A DNA stretch of 64,000 nucleotides from JBBQVS01 sp038211295. Lineage in GTDB: Bacteria > Chloroflexota > Ktedonobacteria > Ktedonobacterales > Ktedonobacteraceae. The stretch's first letter is position 1; each line of letters opens with the position of its first letter. Location: the NCBI GenBank assembly GCA_038211295.1, contig JBBQVS010000010.1, positions 1 to 64,000 of the forward strand. Direction: 5' to 3'. Under the pieces are notes generated by a model, which saw nothing but the letters and a program-made list of their open reading frames with translations, was not told the DNA's origin and made no database searches. The position numbers and the translations under genes were made by a program. This document shows positions 43,076-52,225 of the stretch, in pieces.

Positions 43076-44869
43076 TTATTGTTGCGCTAGGATGGTTTCG
43101 ACATCGGTGGGGGAAAAGGTCGCTTGCAGACGTGATAGCTCTTTGATGCGTTGTGTCGCGACATTGCCGCCGCCGAGGAAGACGCCCTTCACGCTGCGAA
43201 TAAGAGCCTCGTCACGCCCGAAAGCTCCCCCACCGAAGCAGAAAATGGGTTTTGGTGGGGGCATCTTGACGATCTCGCGGCCAACTTCCGCCAAGTCTTT
43301 GACGCGTGGATGTGTCATAGCCGACAGGCAAACGATACCGGGGCGCATCGCGCGTATCTCTTGCATCAAGCTGTGCAATTCCAGCATTTGGCCCAGGTAA
43401 AAGACGTTGAGGCCAGCACGACGCCAGAAAAGCGCAAGCATCAACACGCCGAGTTCGTGCGTCTCCTTTGGAGCGCATCCAACGAGGATAGACGAGCCTT
43501 GACGCAGGTTAGGCGTTGATTGGAATAGATGCGAGAGGCGGGTACGTAGTAAATTCGAGGCGAAGTGCTCGACCATGATGCTCAGTTTTTGCTCGGCCCA
43601 CAACATCCCGATACGGTAAAGTACCGCCTGCATCAGGTTCATGCAGACATCCTCAACCGAATGATTAAAAAATGCCTCGTCGAGGATACGCTGTGCGCCT
43701 GCTTCGTCTAGCCGTCGAAAGCAGTCAAGCAAAGGGTCCTCGTAGCTGAGAAGGTTGGGTGCTTGCGTCACGCGCTGCTGCTTCTCTTTTTGCGCCGTGT
43801 CATACGCCTGTGGGGCTTGCATCGCGAGCGCGGAAAGTCGTTGGAGTGCCTCTTTGGGTGGAATGCCTGCCTCAATCAGGTGAACAACCTGTGAACGGGT
43901 AACTTTCGCTGCGAAAATTTCGGTTGTCAGAGGCAAGTTACTCAGCTTTCGCAGCTCCACGATCTGTACAAGAATTGGTTGCAAAAGTTGCTGGCAGACA
44001 AAACCAACGGGGTGAGTCGAAAAAGCATCGGATAGGATACGTTCACATCCCACTTCATCCATAAGCGTAAACGCACGTAACAGGGGTTCGCGCATCTCGC
44101 CGAGGTCGCGCTTCACGGGCAAGGTACTCGCTGACGTGAGGGGATTGATGCCTTTACTAAAGGCATATTCCGGTTCACAACGAGCGAATTCGGTCATTGC
44201 CTGTCGCACACTTGTACCAGAGGCTACGCGCTTACGTACCCAGCGTACCGCCATCACATCGCGCTGTGAATACATAGTGTAATTGTTACCACCACGCCAG
44301 GGTGAAGGAACACCATAACGTCTCTCCCAGGCGCGAATAGTCATTGCGGGTACGCCCGTCTCAACAACAGTAGCTTCCAGGTCGAAGCGTGGCGTTGGAC
44401 TATACGCGTTGATATGTGGCAAGCCATCATGTTGTGTATAGACGCTGTTTGGATGCGTCACTTGCGGCGGCATCGGTAGTTGCGAAGAACCGCTATACGC
44501 CACCTCTGTTGCTGGAGGCGGTGGCGGTAACAGGGACTTCAACATAGACTCAATGGCAGGTGTCCCATCACGCTGACCGTTGTAGGGGTCATTGTCATAT
44601 TGACCCCTACTGGAAGAGTAAGCAGCATCGGACTGGTTGTATACGCTTCCGCCAGGCCCAGTGTGCTCACTCGATAACTGCGGATATGGGCGTGTGTTGT
44701 TCACGGCGTGCATCTTCTGCGGTTGTGTCCATGTTTGTTGAGGGAAGCTTGCTTTATTCATCTGGATAGAGTGTACCTGCTGTGTGTCGAGCAGTTCAAA
44801 AATTTCGCGGCCATCTATATCGGAAAAAATACTCCATGAATTTTTTTCTTGATTATCATTGCTACCCAT
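43076..44869 (-). CDS. CarH/LitR-like MerR regulator with B12 photosensor domain
   Basis: 597 residues from the ATG at 44869 with AGGGG upstream. A long low-complexity N-terminus (1-155) precedes a MerR HTH (about 162-230, AMTIRAWERRYGVP), then two related helical segments (about 259-345 and 377-450), and a C-terminal cobalamin Rossmann domain (about 460-580). The second helical segment has W424-x9-E434-H435, the light-sensing motif of CarH, and the cobalamin domain has E469-x-H471-x2-G, which supplies the lower Co ligand. CarH proteins bind DNA as dark tetramers with adenosylcobalamin and release on light. The first helical segment lacks the Trp-Glu-His. Nearby carotenoid or photolyase targets are absent. 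Confidence 0.88.
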   Translation of the reverse strand: MGSNDNQEKNSWSIFSDIDGREIFELLDTQQVHSIQMNKASFPQQTWTQPQKMHAVNNTRPYPQLSSEHTGPGGSVYNQSDAAYSSSRGQYDNDPYNGQRDGTPAIESMLKSLLPPPPPATEVAYSGSSQLPMPPQVTHPNSVYTQHDGLPHINAYSPTPRFDLEATVVETGVPAMTIRAWERRYGVPSPWRGGNNYTMYSQRDVMAVRWVRKRVASGTSVRQAMTEFARCEPEYAFSKGINPLTSASTLPVKRDLGEMREPLLRAFTLMDEVGCERILSDAFSTHPVGFVCQQLLQPILVQIVELRKLSNLPLTTEIFAAKVTRSQVVHLIEAGIPPKEALQRLSALAMQAPQAYDTAQKEKQQRVTQAPNLLSYEDPLLDCFRRLDEAGAQRILDEAFFNHSVEDVCMNLMQAVLYRIGMLWAEQKLSIMVEHFASNLLRTRLSHLFQSTPNLRQGSSILVGCAPKETHELGVLMLALFWRRAGLNVFYLGQMLELHSLMQEIRAMRPGIVCLSAMTHPRVKDLAEVGREIVKMPPPKPIFCFGGGAFGRDEALIRSVKGVFLGGGNVATQRIKELSRLQATFSPTDVETILAQQ

Positions 44870-45177
44870 ATGCCACCCCTTACTATGTATAGAACGTTGT
44901 CTCTCTTTATACTCTTTACTAAGTTTTCCTCTGACAGACAGGAAAAACATGCTAGCAATACTAGGACGTAAAGAGCAGGCATTGTGTAGAAAAGCACCTC
45001 ATAGTACTACGAAATGGAGGTGTCCCACTTGCATAGTCTAGCATACCATATGTTAATCTTTTTGCTCATTAAAATATTGTAAAAATTATCTCTACACTGA
45101 GAGCACGTAAAACGTTTGTAGTGGCCTCATCCTGAAATGAGGCCACTACAGAGGAAGTATTTGGAGCGTAAGCTTTT
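44870..45177. other. Intergenic region, no gene
   Basis: 308 bp, AT-rich, containing the terminator hairpin of the zinc-ribbon gene and presumably nothing else. The promoter of the B12-regulator gene must lie here on the minus strand, but no clear hexamer pair was found. Confidence 0.5.
45117..45150 (-). terminator. Hairpin after the zinc-ribbon gene
   Basis: Perfect 14-bp arms (45117-45130, 45137-45150), loop CCTGAA. It lies 27 nt past the stop codon of the minus-strand gene; the following sequence is AAACGTTTTACG, so the T-run is short. Confidence 0.6.
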
Positions 45178-45432
45178 TTAGCGCACTCCCGCCTGCGATG
45201 TACAATCCATTACAGAGTGCTTTCTATTTTCGATAATGCTTGTTCGCCATTGAAGAAATACATCGGGCATGTCCTGCGTTCCCACTGACCCCATTGCCTG
45301 CTCTATCCACCGCGCTCCACAAACACCACAGATTCCATGTGTTGCGTCGTAGAATTTAGGCAGTGGCGCCGCTGAAATATGCTCGCCTGCGTCATTTATA
45401 AGTCGCAAACACCACGCGCACTGTCGCTTCAT
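45178..45432 (-). CDS. Small zinc-ribbon protein
   Basis: 84 residues from the ATG at 45432, chosen for the AAGGA about 10 nt upstream. Two Cys pairs, CAWC near the N-terminus and CGVC near residue 35, separated by a SAAPLPKFYDATHGI segment, form a zinc-ribbon. Such short proteins are frequent orphans in Chloroflexota and Deltaproteobacteria, often near signalling genes. No role can be assigned. It is a single-gene unit downstream of the anti-sigma gene. Confidence 0.7.
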   Translation of the reverse strand: MKRQCAWCLRLINDAGEHISAAPLPKFYDATHGICGVCGARWIEQAMGSVGTQDMPDVFLQWRTSIIENRKHSVMDCTSQAGVR

Positions 45433-45569
45433 TCTGTTTAGTCCTTCCCAATTCATGAAGAGTCTTGAAGTAGATACTCTCATTTTTATATTAAAAACTT
45501 ATTTTTGTACTCTTTTTGCCGTTTCTCTTGGTAGAACAGGCTAAGCTTCTATTATATACGTTGTTTATA

Positions 45570-46364
45570 TTATTTTCTGGAAACATGACAGTTTCCAAAA
45601 GAAATACTCTTTATTATTTGTGCCAATTCTGGCGGCTTTGTTGTACTCTCCGCATAAATAGCTATTGGTACATCCCTACAGGTATTCACTTGCCATATAT
45701 CAGTAAACGTGCCATTTTCATCAACTTGCATAGTGTGCTTCAGGATACTTTTTCCACCTGCCATTTTGTAGTAAATTGTCATAGAAACTCCAGGCGTAAA
45801 ACTACTTCCACAAATGAATAAGTGCCGCTCATTCACCTGTAGTTGAGTTGTACACGCAGTTGTAATGGTCGGTTTTTTCTTGGGTGTTCCTGTTGTGGTA
45901 GTGCCAACTACCACAATTGCTGTCGGGTCTACCGTTGGTCGCTGTTGTGGAATATTTGTTGGAACCTGCACGACACGCGTCGCTTTTGGCAATGGAAGTT
46001 TGAAACTAGCAACGCTCGTTATGAAATGTGTTGTCAATCCCGTGAGTAAGACCACACAGAGAATGCCCACCAGTGCCACCAGCGATACACGCCACTTTAT
46101 GTGCATTGTATCGCGAGACAGTTGGCGCGATAGGCTGGGCGCATATAGTTCCCGTAAGACACGCTGTGAAACGGTTGAGTAGGTGGGGTTGCTATTGTAC
46201 GAGCGCGTCCATACCTCTAATGTGTCCCCTATAGTACGTAATTCGGCACAACGCGCACTACACATAAGGCAGAGCGCAATATGTTCTTGTAGACCTTGCG
46301 ACCAGAGATGCTGCTGTTGCTTCCGTACATAAGCCAGCAACAGTTCATCAGACGGATGCTTCAT
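45570..46364 (-). CDS. Transmembrane anti-sigma factor with zinc-finger (HC2) domain
   Basis: 264 residues from the ATG at 46364 (GGGAGG upstream). The N-terminal ZAS-like zinc finger has H-x3-C-x2-C (EHIALCLMC) and would bind the ECF sigma factor. One membrane helix (about 98-118) leads to a Thr/Pro-rich linker and a small extracytoplasmic beta-domain with paired Cys. The gene overlaps the sigma gene by 17 nt, so translation is coupled. Release probably requires a signal sensed outside, with or without proteolysis. Confidence 0.9.
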   Translation of the reverse strand: MKHPSDELLLAYVRKQQQHLWSQGLQEHIALCLMCSARCAELRTIGDTLEVWTRSYNSNPTYSTVSQRVLRELYAPSLSRQLSRDTMHIKWRVSLVALVGILCVVLLTGLTTHFITSVASFKLPLPKATRVVQVPTNIPQQRPTVDPTAIVVVGTTTTGTPKKKPTITTACTTQLQVNERHLFICGSSFTPGVSMTIYYKMAGGKSILKHTMQVDENGTFTDIWQVNTCRDVPIAIYAESTTKPPELAQIIKSISFGNCHVSRK

Positions 46365-46968
46365 GCCGCCTCCCTTCCCTGCCCGTAGCATCTTGCGCGT
46401 ACACGCGGCGAAACTTCTCGACGCCACGCGAAACACGTTTCCGCACGGCTTCCGACGAAATGTTGACAATAGTACCAATTTGCTCATAGGTGAAACCATC
46501 ACCATAGTGAAGCTGAACGCACACAGCATCTTTGGGGGCAATGCTTTTGAATGCCTCTTGAATAAGAATGCTTGTCTCTGTTCGCTCTTCAAATGAAGAC
46601 GCTAACATTGGCCGTTCTATCATATTCTCGTGGCTAATACCCGCTATACTTTCTTCGTGTGAAGACGCTCCAAACGAAAAAGAAACAAAGAGGTATCGAC
46701 GTTTTCTATTGAGATAGCGCAAGCCAAAGTTCGTGGCAATACGATAAATCCACGCATCCAGTGCAAGCAGAGGAGATGTTTTGCCAATTTCCTTATAGAC
46801 TTGTAGAAATGTATCCTGCGCCAGGTCCAGTGCTACCTCACGCTCCCCCACAAGGCGATGCAAATACCCGGTAATAGGACATTGTAATCGTTCCATGAGC
46901 ACACGAAACGCTTGTGCATCTCCTGCACGCAGACGCGCTACCTCATCCTCCTGAACATCCATCACCAT
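46348..46968 (-). CDS. ECF RNA polymerase sigma factor
   Basis: 206 residues. Region 2 has DAQAFRVLMERL, LVGEREVALDLAQDTFLQVY and WIYRIATNFGLRYL; region 4 has DAVCVQLHYGDGFTYEQIGTIVNISSEAVRKRVSRG. A longer than usual linker (about 90-125) separates them. Its anti-sigma partner follows with an overlap. Starts at 46968 or 46962 are both possible. Target promoters are not identified here, though autoregulation through the 321-bp upstream region is likely. Confidence 0.93.
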   Translation of the reverse strand: MVMDVQEDEVARLRAGDAQAFRVLMERLQCPITGYLHRLVGEREVALDLAQDTFLQVYKEIGKTSPLLALDAWIYRIATNFGLRYLNRKRRYLFVSFSFGASSHEESIAGISHENMIERPMLASSFEERTETSILIQEAFKSIAPKDAVCVQLHYGDGFTYEQIGTIVNISSEAVRKRVSRGVEKFRRVYAQDATGREGRRHEASV

Positions 46969-47289
46969 AATGGCCTTATCTGCGACTCTCTACGTGACGA
47001 CCCTACCCCTACACAACCCGTCTTTATAAAACAACGGCACGTCCAGGTATGTAATCGTCTCCCTTACATATTACAATCAATGAAGATGCTAAAAGCGGAC
47101 AATCCGTGCCGCATCTTTTTAGCATGTCGCAAACAATAACGAATTGCAGGTAACATAGTTGCATACACCTATGCACGTTGTGCGTTTTGGGGGGTATGTT
47201 CCGCCAAATGGGGGATATGAAAGGGAAAGAGACCTGACGCGAGGTAGAATTACCTCGCGTCAGGTATGCTGATGGGTACCTCAAAAGTC
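46969..47289. other. Intergenic region upstream of sigma gene
   Basis: 321 bp. It holds the terminator of the transglycosylase gene at 47232-47265 and must contain the sigma-factor promoter. A G-rich stretch (GGGGGGTATG and ATGGGGGATATG, 47188-47220) is notable but unexplained. Confidence 0.5.
47232..47265 (-). terminator. Terminator of the transglycosylase gene
   Basis: Perfect 15-bp inverted repeat (47232-47246 and 47251-47265), loop of 4 nt, followed on the minus strand by a CTCTTTCCCTTTC pyrimidine tract. It begins 25 nt after the stop codon. Confidence 0.75.
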
Positions 47290-48051
47290 CTAATACATGA
47301 TGACGCGGATATAGTTCTGCGTCTCATAGGGGAGACAATAGGTCCAGGATTGGCCGCAACGGAGCGCGTAGTTCATCGCGCCGGGGCCAGCGTTGTAGGC
47401 AGCCAGTGCCATCGCATAACTGCCATAGTGATAGTAATATGAGGCCATCAGACGCGCCGCTCCACTTAACGACTGTACGGGATTATATGGGTTGATGCCA
47501 AGCGAGGCCGCCGTTGCAGGCTCGAATTGGGCAATGCCAATCGCGCCCGCGCCTGAATACGCGTTGACACGGAAACCACTCTCCTGATAAATCTGGCGCA
47601 CAAATAAATTAGCAGGAATGCCAGAATTATATGCGTCCTGCTGAGCCAGACCTACATAGTAGTTCTGAGACGCGACAGGCACGCCGCCACCTCCTGTGTG
47701 TCCACCGCCGCCCGATGTCGTCGCGATTCCGCTGCCGGGGATACATAGCAACTCGGAGATATAGATAAAATTAGGGTTGCTGATGCCATTGTAGCGAGCA
47801 AGTGCCTGGTACGACATGCCGTAGCGAGCCGCAATACCACTGAGGTTGTTCCCCCAGGCGACGCGGTACGTGCGATCTGTCGAGCGACAGGTTCCGTGCG
47901 CGAAGGTGCTGAGGCCGAGCAGGGAGCCGCCAATCGCGCCCGTTGCAACAAGAGCCAACACCAGCAGAATGAGTGCTTGTCGGCTCAGCTGACCGACAAA
48001 ACGTGATGCTGGACGCTCTGCTATAAATGCGCGGCATCGAGAAATCATCAT
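47290..48051 (-). CDS. LysM-containing lytic transglycosylase
   Basis: 253 residues from the ATG at 48051 (AAAGGA upstream). A membrane anchor/signal (about 24-48) is followed by a LysM domain (YRVAWGNNLSGIAARYG ... ELLCIPGSG), a Gly-rich linker and a GH23 transglycosylase domain. The catalytic Glu is in YQESGF, and GAIGIAQFEP and AYNAGPGA are family motifs. The enzyme cleaves glycan strands with 1,6-anhydro ends outside the membrane. The Gly/His linker GGGGHTGGGG is compositionally odd. Confidence 0.93.
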   Translation of the reverse strand: MMISRCRAFIAERPASRFVGQLSRQALILLVLALVATGAIGGSLLGLSTFAHGTCRSTDRTYRVAWGNNLSGIAARYGMSYQALARYNGISNPNFIYISELLCIPGSGIATTSGGGGHTGGGGVPVASQNYYVGLAQQDAYNSGIPANLFVRQIYQESGFRVNAYSGAGAIGIAQFEPATAASLGINPYNPVQSLSGAARLMASYYYHYGSYAMALAAYNAGPGAMNYALRCGQSWTYCLPYETQNYIRVIMY

Positions 48052-48296
48052 GGAAGGTATCCTTTCTACAAAAAAGCCGTTCACGTTCTTTGCGTGGTAC
48101 AAGAGGAAAGCTACTCATGATATACGCTCTCCTTGTATGCGAGTCTATAGAAAAGTACCGATAGTCAGCAGCTATTCGAGGAGAATAGGACTATTGGCTA
48201 CACGTTCAAAAAAACGTTTCGCCATAATCATGAAAGATATACATATCTCTATGTGTGTAGTAGAATGGACGAAAGAGTTGTTAGAATACTAGCGCA

Positions 48297-49040
48297 ATGC
48301 TTCAAGAGGTAGTGTTGTTGATACAAAGCGACGCGCACTTTACAGAACAACGCGAAGAGCCGCAGGTGTGGCGCATCGACGAACTGGCGCAACGCGCGGG
48401 TGTCGCGAGCCGCACAATTCGCTTTTACAATACACATGGCCTCTTGCCCGCGCCACTCATGCGTGGGCGTGTCGCCTATTACGGGCAAGAACACGTTGTG
48501 ATACTACGAATAATCCGCGAGTTGAAAGAGCAGCAGCACCTGCCGCTGGACGTTATCAAAGACTTGTTAGACATTCGCGCCCAGCATGGCGACATGCAAA
48601 TGAACCTCGCACTGAGCCAACGCTTCACCCGCGGCCTACCCACTCCAATAGGCGAACAACAGGCGCGGCTCTCGACAGCCGAGCTTGCGCGGCGGAGTGC
48701 GGTAACACCAGAATACATTGACGCGCTTGTCAAGCAAGACCTGCTTTTCCCACAGGAATCGGAGGGCGAAACCTTGTTCACAGGTGACGACACACGGCTC
48801 ATCGAGGTTTATCAGCAGTTCGAGCAACTTGGCTTGCCGCTTTCCCTACCCACCCTAATGCGCTTTCAGCTCAAACAGCTTGCCCGCAGCGAGATCGCCG
48901 CTTACGAACAACACATTATTCCACACTGGCATGAAGAGGGGCTATCTTTGGAAGAGCAAACGCGACAATTCGAGCATGTATTCACGCTTGCCGAAACGCT
49001 ACTCACAATCATGCATAAGAAATTGCTCTACCAGATGTAG
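48297..49040 (+). CDS. MerR-family regulator
   Basis: 247 residues. The MerR HTH and wing occupy about 24-92 (WRIDELAQRAGVASRTIRF ... GRVAYYGQEH). A second HTH-like segment follows at about 124-160 (STAELARRSAVTPEYIDALV), then a helical effector region with no obvious metal-binding Cys. No clear ribosome binding site precedes the ATG; TAGAAT 9 nt upstream could give a nearly leaderless mRNA. Ligand and targets are unknown. It is divergent from the transglycosylase gene. Confidence 0.88.
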   Translation: MLQEVVLLIQSDAHFTEQREEPQVWRIDELAQRAGVASRTIRFYNTHGLLPAPLMRGRVAYYGQEHVVILRIIRELKEQQHLPLDVIKDLLDIRAQHGDMQMNLALSQRFTRGLPTPIGEQQARLSTAELARRSAVTPEYIDALVKQDLLFPQESEGETLFTGDDTRLIEVYQQFEQLGLPLSLPTLMRFQLKQLARSEIAAYEQHIIPHWHEEGLSLEEQTRQFEHVFTLAETLLTIMHKKLLYQM

Positions 49041-49146
49041 GACGCTCAATATTTGCACATCGACCTCTTCCAGATATTGCAACGGACACCTATAATAAAC
49101 TATAGACATGATATGTATCGGACTCTGTATAAAGGATTTTACGTTT

Positions 49147-49626
49147 ATGAAAAATATTGTACAACGCCTTATTTCGCGTGAATGGCGACCCGGACAGGCG
49201 GCGGTTGCTGGCCTTGTAGCAACGGTTGCGTATAGTATCGCAATGGAAGGTGACATTCTGCTTGTTGGCAATCGCTTTAGCGATGTGCGTTTCATCGAAG
49301 GCTTGCTGGCAGGAGAAAAACGCTCGAAGCCCCTGTTCTTTGCGTCGTGGGCGATTCACATTCTCAATGGAGTCGCATTGGGCGAACTCTATGGTGCGGT
49401 GGTGAAACGCTATCTACCCGGCCCTAACTGGCTCAAAGGCACAATCTTTGGCGAAATCTTTATCATCAGCGCGTGGTGGCTGACTCCACTTGCCGACAAA
49501 TATCATCCCCTCATCAAAAATGGCGAGATGCCGCGCCTGTTTCAGTGGAAGTCATTCTTCCAGAACATCGCGCGGCACCTCGTCTTCGGCCTCGTACTTG
49601 GTTTGCTCTATAAAGATGGCAAGTAG
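49147..49626 (+). CDS. Uncharacterised small membrane protein
   Basis: 159 residues from the ATG at 49147 (AAAGGA about 10 nt upstream); a TATAAT at 49091-49096 is the probable -10 box. About three or four weak membrane helices (AAVAGLVATVAYSIAMEGD, FFASWAIHILNGVALGELYG, FGEIFIISAWWLTPLADKY, HLVFGLVLGLLY) resemble small YagU/DUF1440- or DUF6789-like membrane proteins. No function is known. Confidence 0.75.
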   Translation: MKNIVQRLISREWRPGQAAVAGLVATVAYSIAMEGDILLVGNRFSDVRFIEGLLAGEKRSKPLFFASWAIHILNGVALGELYGAVVKRYLPGPNWLKGTIFGEIFIISAWWLTPLADKYHPLIKNGEMPRLFQWKSFFQNIARHLVFGLVLGLLYKDGK

Positions 49627-49634
49627 AGCGATTT

Positions 49635-50018
49635 TCACACGAAGTAGCGCATCCATTCGCCGACCAGTGGCAGGCGGTAGCGTGGATGCGCCCATGCCAT
49701 CACCATCAGCCAGACCCAGAGAATGCCCATTGTCCACCACAGTACGGTAAGCAGTAGCCCCAACCCGAAGTTCGTCACCAGTCCCAGCACGGGAATCCAG
49801 CCCAACATTCCCTTCAGCAGGCTCACCCCGAACATCAGCAGGGACAACGTGCCGAATGTAACCATTGACTGGGCCGCCTGCCAGCGCACATTGCGGCTAC
49901 TCTCGGTTTCTCGTGTCTCCACCATGAACAACAGCACCCCTGATACCCAGAGGAATGCATACGCGAGGCATCGCTCCACGCGCTCATCGAAACCAAGCAC
50001 TGTCGTTCTACGCATCAT
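49635..50018 (-). CDS. DUF4870 membrane protein
   Basis: 127 residues. It shows the DUF4870 pattern: ERVERCLAYAFLWVSGVLLFM, a polar ETESSRNVRWQAAQSM segment that resembles the family FHAxQ block, then two or three membrane helices. Such proteins are common, small, and of unknown function. It converges with the membrane protein gene at 49147 with an 8-nt gap. Confidence 0.8.
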   Translation of the reverse strand: MMRRTTVLGFDERVERCLAYAFLWVSGVLLFMVETRETESSRNVRWQAAQSMVTFGTLSLLMFGVSLLKGMLGWIPVLGLVTNFGLGLLLTVLWWTMGILWVWLMVMAWAHPRYRLPLVGEWMRYFV

Positions 50019-50367
50019 TTGTTGCCTTCCTCACTCGTGCGCGAATGCCCCTGTCTGTGGGTGGCGAGACCGCGCCTCATAAAATCCTCTTGTGTTCCTC
50101 TTCCGCAACATATACGAAAGCAGAACCAGCGACGTTGCAACGCATATATCAGTGATTGCTCAAGAAGGTGTGAAGAAAATCACAAATATTTCGCAACTAA
50201 ACCGCATCCTTGCGCGTCTGTATCTTTGGCACAGACTCTACATTCGAGTCGCTTTTACCAGTGTTCGACTAGGAAGAATGGGGTAAATGACACAGCATAA
50301 TGAGCAAGGCATCCTTTATACTATGTTATAGTACATGCTTAGCAAAGAATAGAATTGCAGGATACAC
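50019..50367. other. Divergent intergenic region, no gene
   Basis: 349 bp between the DUF4870 gene (minus) and the DUF2156 gene (plus). It contains the extended -10 promoter at 50324-50332. No hairpin or small gene with a ribosome binding site was found. Confidence 0.5.
50327..50332 (+). promoter_or_regulatory. Extended -10 box for DUF2156 gene
   Basis: TATAGT with TGT directly upstream, 35 nt before the ATG. No good -35 match. Confidence 0.45.
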
Positions 50368-52119
50368 ATGCAACAAGCACTATCCAGAACCCGTTTACTG
50401 ACCATACAGCGTTCACAGCCTATCGTTCGTGCTAGCGTTGGCTTGCTCACTATGCTCATTGGTATCGCTGACATGCTTTCTGCTATCGTACCTAAACTGC
50501 ACTGGGACATTCTTCTCGGCGCATGGTCGATTGCAGTTCATAATAGAGTACACGCGCAAACACTTACCGTCGTAGTTGGCTTCTTTCTGATACTGCTCTC
50601 CTATGGGCTTGCACGCGGCAAACGTCACGCGTGGCACATCACCACGCTGCTGGCCCTGCTGTCGGCGGTACTCCACATTTTGCGCGGTGGCTCCATTCTC
50701 GCGACGCTGGTCGCGCTTGCCCTCGCGTTCTTGCTCGGCCTGCTCATCCCCTTCTTTCAAGCGAAGAGCGACCCGCCTTCGGTCTGGCGCGGCTATACCG
50801 CCCTCTTGCTGGGACTGGGAGTCGTTGCATTCTACACAGTTGGCGGCTTCCTTGCGCTCTACGGACAATTCGACGCGCTCAATGAACGGATCGGGTTTGA
50901 AGAAGTGCTGATTCGAGCCTTCACCTTTACGCACATGCACATCTCGCATGGCTCCTCGATCTTCTTTTTCAGCCGCGCCCTGCCCGTCCTGTGTGCCAGC
51001 GCGGTTGTCTACGGCATGATACAGCTCTTCCGACCCGTCGCACTGACACTGCTTTCAGACGAAAAAGAGCGCGATGCGGTACTGGTGACGATGCACCTGC
51101 ACGGGAAAAGTTCCATCTCGTACTTCGCGCTCGACACTGATAAGTCCTACTTTTACTCGTATTCGGGCAAGTCGATTATCAGCTATGTACTGGAGGGGAG
51201 TACCGCCGTTGTCTTGGGCGACCCGATTGGGCCGGACGATGAAACCTACGAGTGCATCGGGCAGTTTATCGACTTTTGTCACGAGCAGGATTGGACGATT
51301 GTCTTCTGGCAGGTGCGCGATTCGCTGATTGGCCTCTACCGCGCTGCTGGTCTGCATACGCTTAAAATCGGTGAGGATGCGGTCATTGACACGCGCGTGT
51401 TCACGCTCAAGGGGGGCGCGATGGCAAATGTGCGCTCTAGCGTCAAACGTGCCGAGAAGGATGGCCTCCATGTCGTTTTCTATCGGGGCAGAGTACGCGA
51501 TGCTGAACAATTGAGCCAGATGGAACGCATCTCGCAAGCCTGGGTATCGCAAAAGGGTGGCTCCGAAATGGGGTTCAGCATGGGCCGCTTCGAGCCACTT
51601 GGCGACGAGAAGCAGCTTACCGCCGTCGCGGTTGATTGCCACAACAAGGTTCACGCCTTCGTGACCTTTATTCCAATCTATGGACGCCGCGGCTATGGCC
51701 TTGACCTGATGCGCCGCGCTGAGCAACCAGCACCCGGCACAATGGAGTTGCTGCTTACACGCTCGATTGAACATCTTCAGGAGGGCGCGGAGATCGTGAG
51801 CCTCGGCCTTGCGTCTCTCAGCAATGCCAATCAGGATGACGAAACGCTTCTGGGCACTAGCATCGACTTTTTGACGCACCGCTTTGGCGACCCTGAAAAG
51901 AATCGTTCGCTTTTCAACTTCAAAAAGAAGTTTCAACCCACATGGGAGAGCCGCTATCTCGTCTATTCCAGCACGCTGAGTCTTCCGAAGATCGGGTGGG
52001 CATTGTACCACGCGCATCAGCGCGACGCTTCCCTGCTCAAAACGCTTAACCGCAGCGTGCGCGAGTGGCAGCATAATCGCCATGTCTGCGCGAAGCCAGT
52101 AGAGACGATACAGGCGTAG
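50368..52119 (+). CDS. MprF-like phosphatidylglycerol lysyltransferase domain protein (DUF2156)
   Basis: 583 residues. An N-terminal membrane region of about six helices (to about 225) precedes a tandem-GNAT DUF2156 domain that starts near KSSISYFALDTDKSYFYS and includes LGDPIGPD, MANVRSSVKRAEKDG and the closing KKKFQPTWESRYLVY. In MprF this domain transfers Lys or Ala from tRNA to phosphatidylglycerol, and the membrane part flips the product. The membrane part here is shorter than in MprF, so a separate flippase, or another aminoacyl acceptor, is possible. AGGA precedes the ATG. Confidence 0.88.
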   Translation: MQQALSRTRLLTIQRSQPIVRASVGLLTMLIGIADMLSAIVPKLHWDILLGAWSIAVHNRVHAQTLTVVVGFFLILLSYGLARGKRHAWHITTLLALLSAVLHILRGGSILATLVALALAFLLGLLIPFFQAKSDPPSVWRGYTALLLGLGVVAFYTVGGFLALYGQFDALNERIGFEEVLIRAFTFTHMHISHGSSIFFFSRALPVLCASAVVYGMIQLFRPVALTLLSDEKERDAVLVTMHLHGKSSISYFALDTDKSYFYSYSGKSIISYVLEGSTAVVLGDPIGPDDETYECIGQFIDFCHEQDWTIVFWQVRDSLIGLYRAAGLHTLKIGEDAVIDTRVFTLKGGAMANVRSSVKRAEKDGLHVVFYRGRVRDAEQLSQMERISQAWVSQKGGSEMGFSMGRFEPLGDEKQLTAVAVDCHNKVHAFVTFIPIYGRRGYGLDLMRRAEQPAPGTMELLLTRSIEHLQEGAEIVSLGLASLSNANQDDETLLGTSIDFLTHRFGDPEKNRSLFNFKKKFQPTWESRYLVYSSTLSLPKIGWALYHAHQRDASLLKTLNRSVREWQHNRHVCAKPVETIQA

Positions 52120-52144
52120 AGCGTAACCAACCACGCCCTACGTA

Positions 52145-52173
52145 TTGTCACGATGCATCGACTGCCGTATAAT
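52145..52173 (+). promoter_or_regulatory. Promoter for membrane protein-holA unit
   Basis: TTGTCA (52145-52150), exactly 17 bp, TATAAT (52168-52173). It is one of the best sigma-70-type promoters in the window. Confidence 0.7.
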
Positions 52174-52225
52174 GAGGGTAGCATTGAAAATTTTATAAAA
52201 ATACTCTTTCAGGAGGCTTTATTCT

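Noticed and set aside
51055..52134. A 359-codon minus-strand frame across the DUF2156 domain
   Set aside because: It is the reverse shadow of the conserved lysyltransferase domain and shows no domain of its own.
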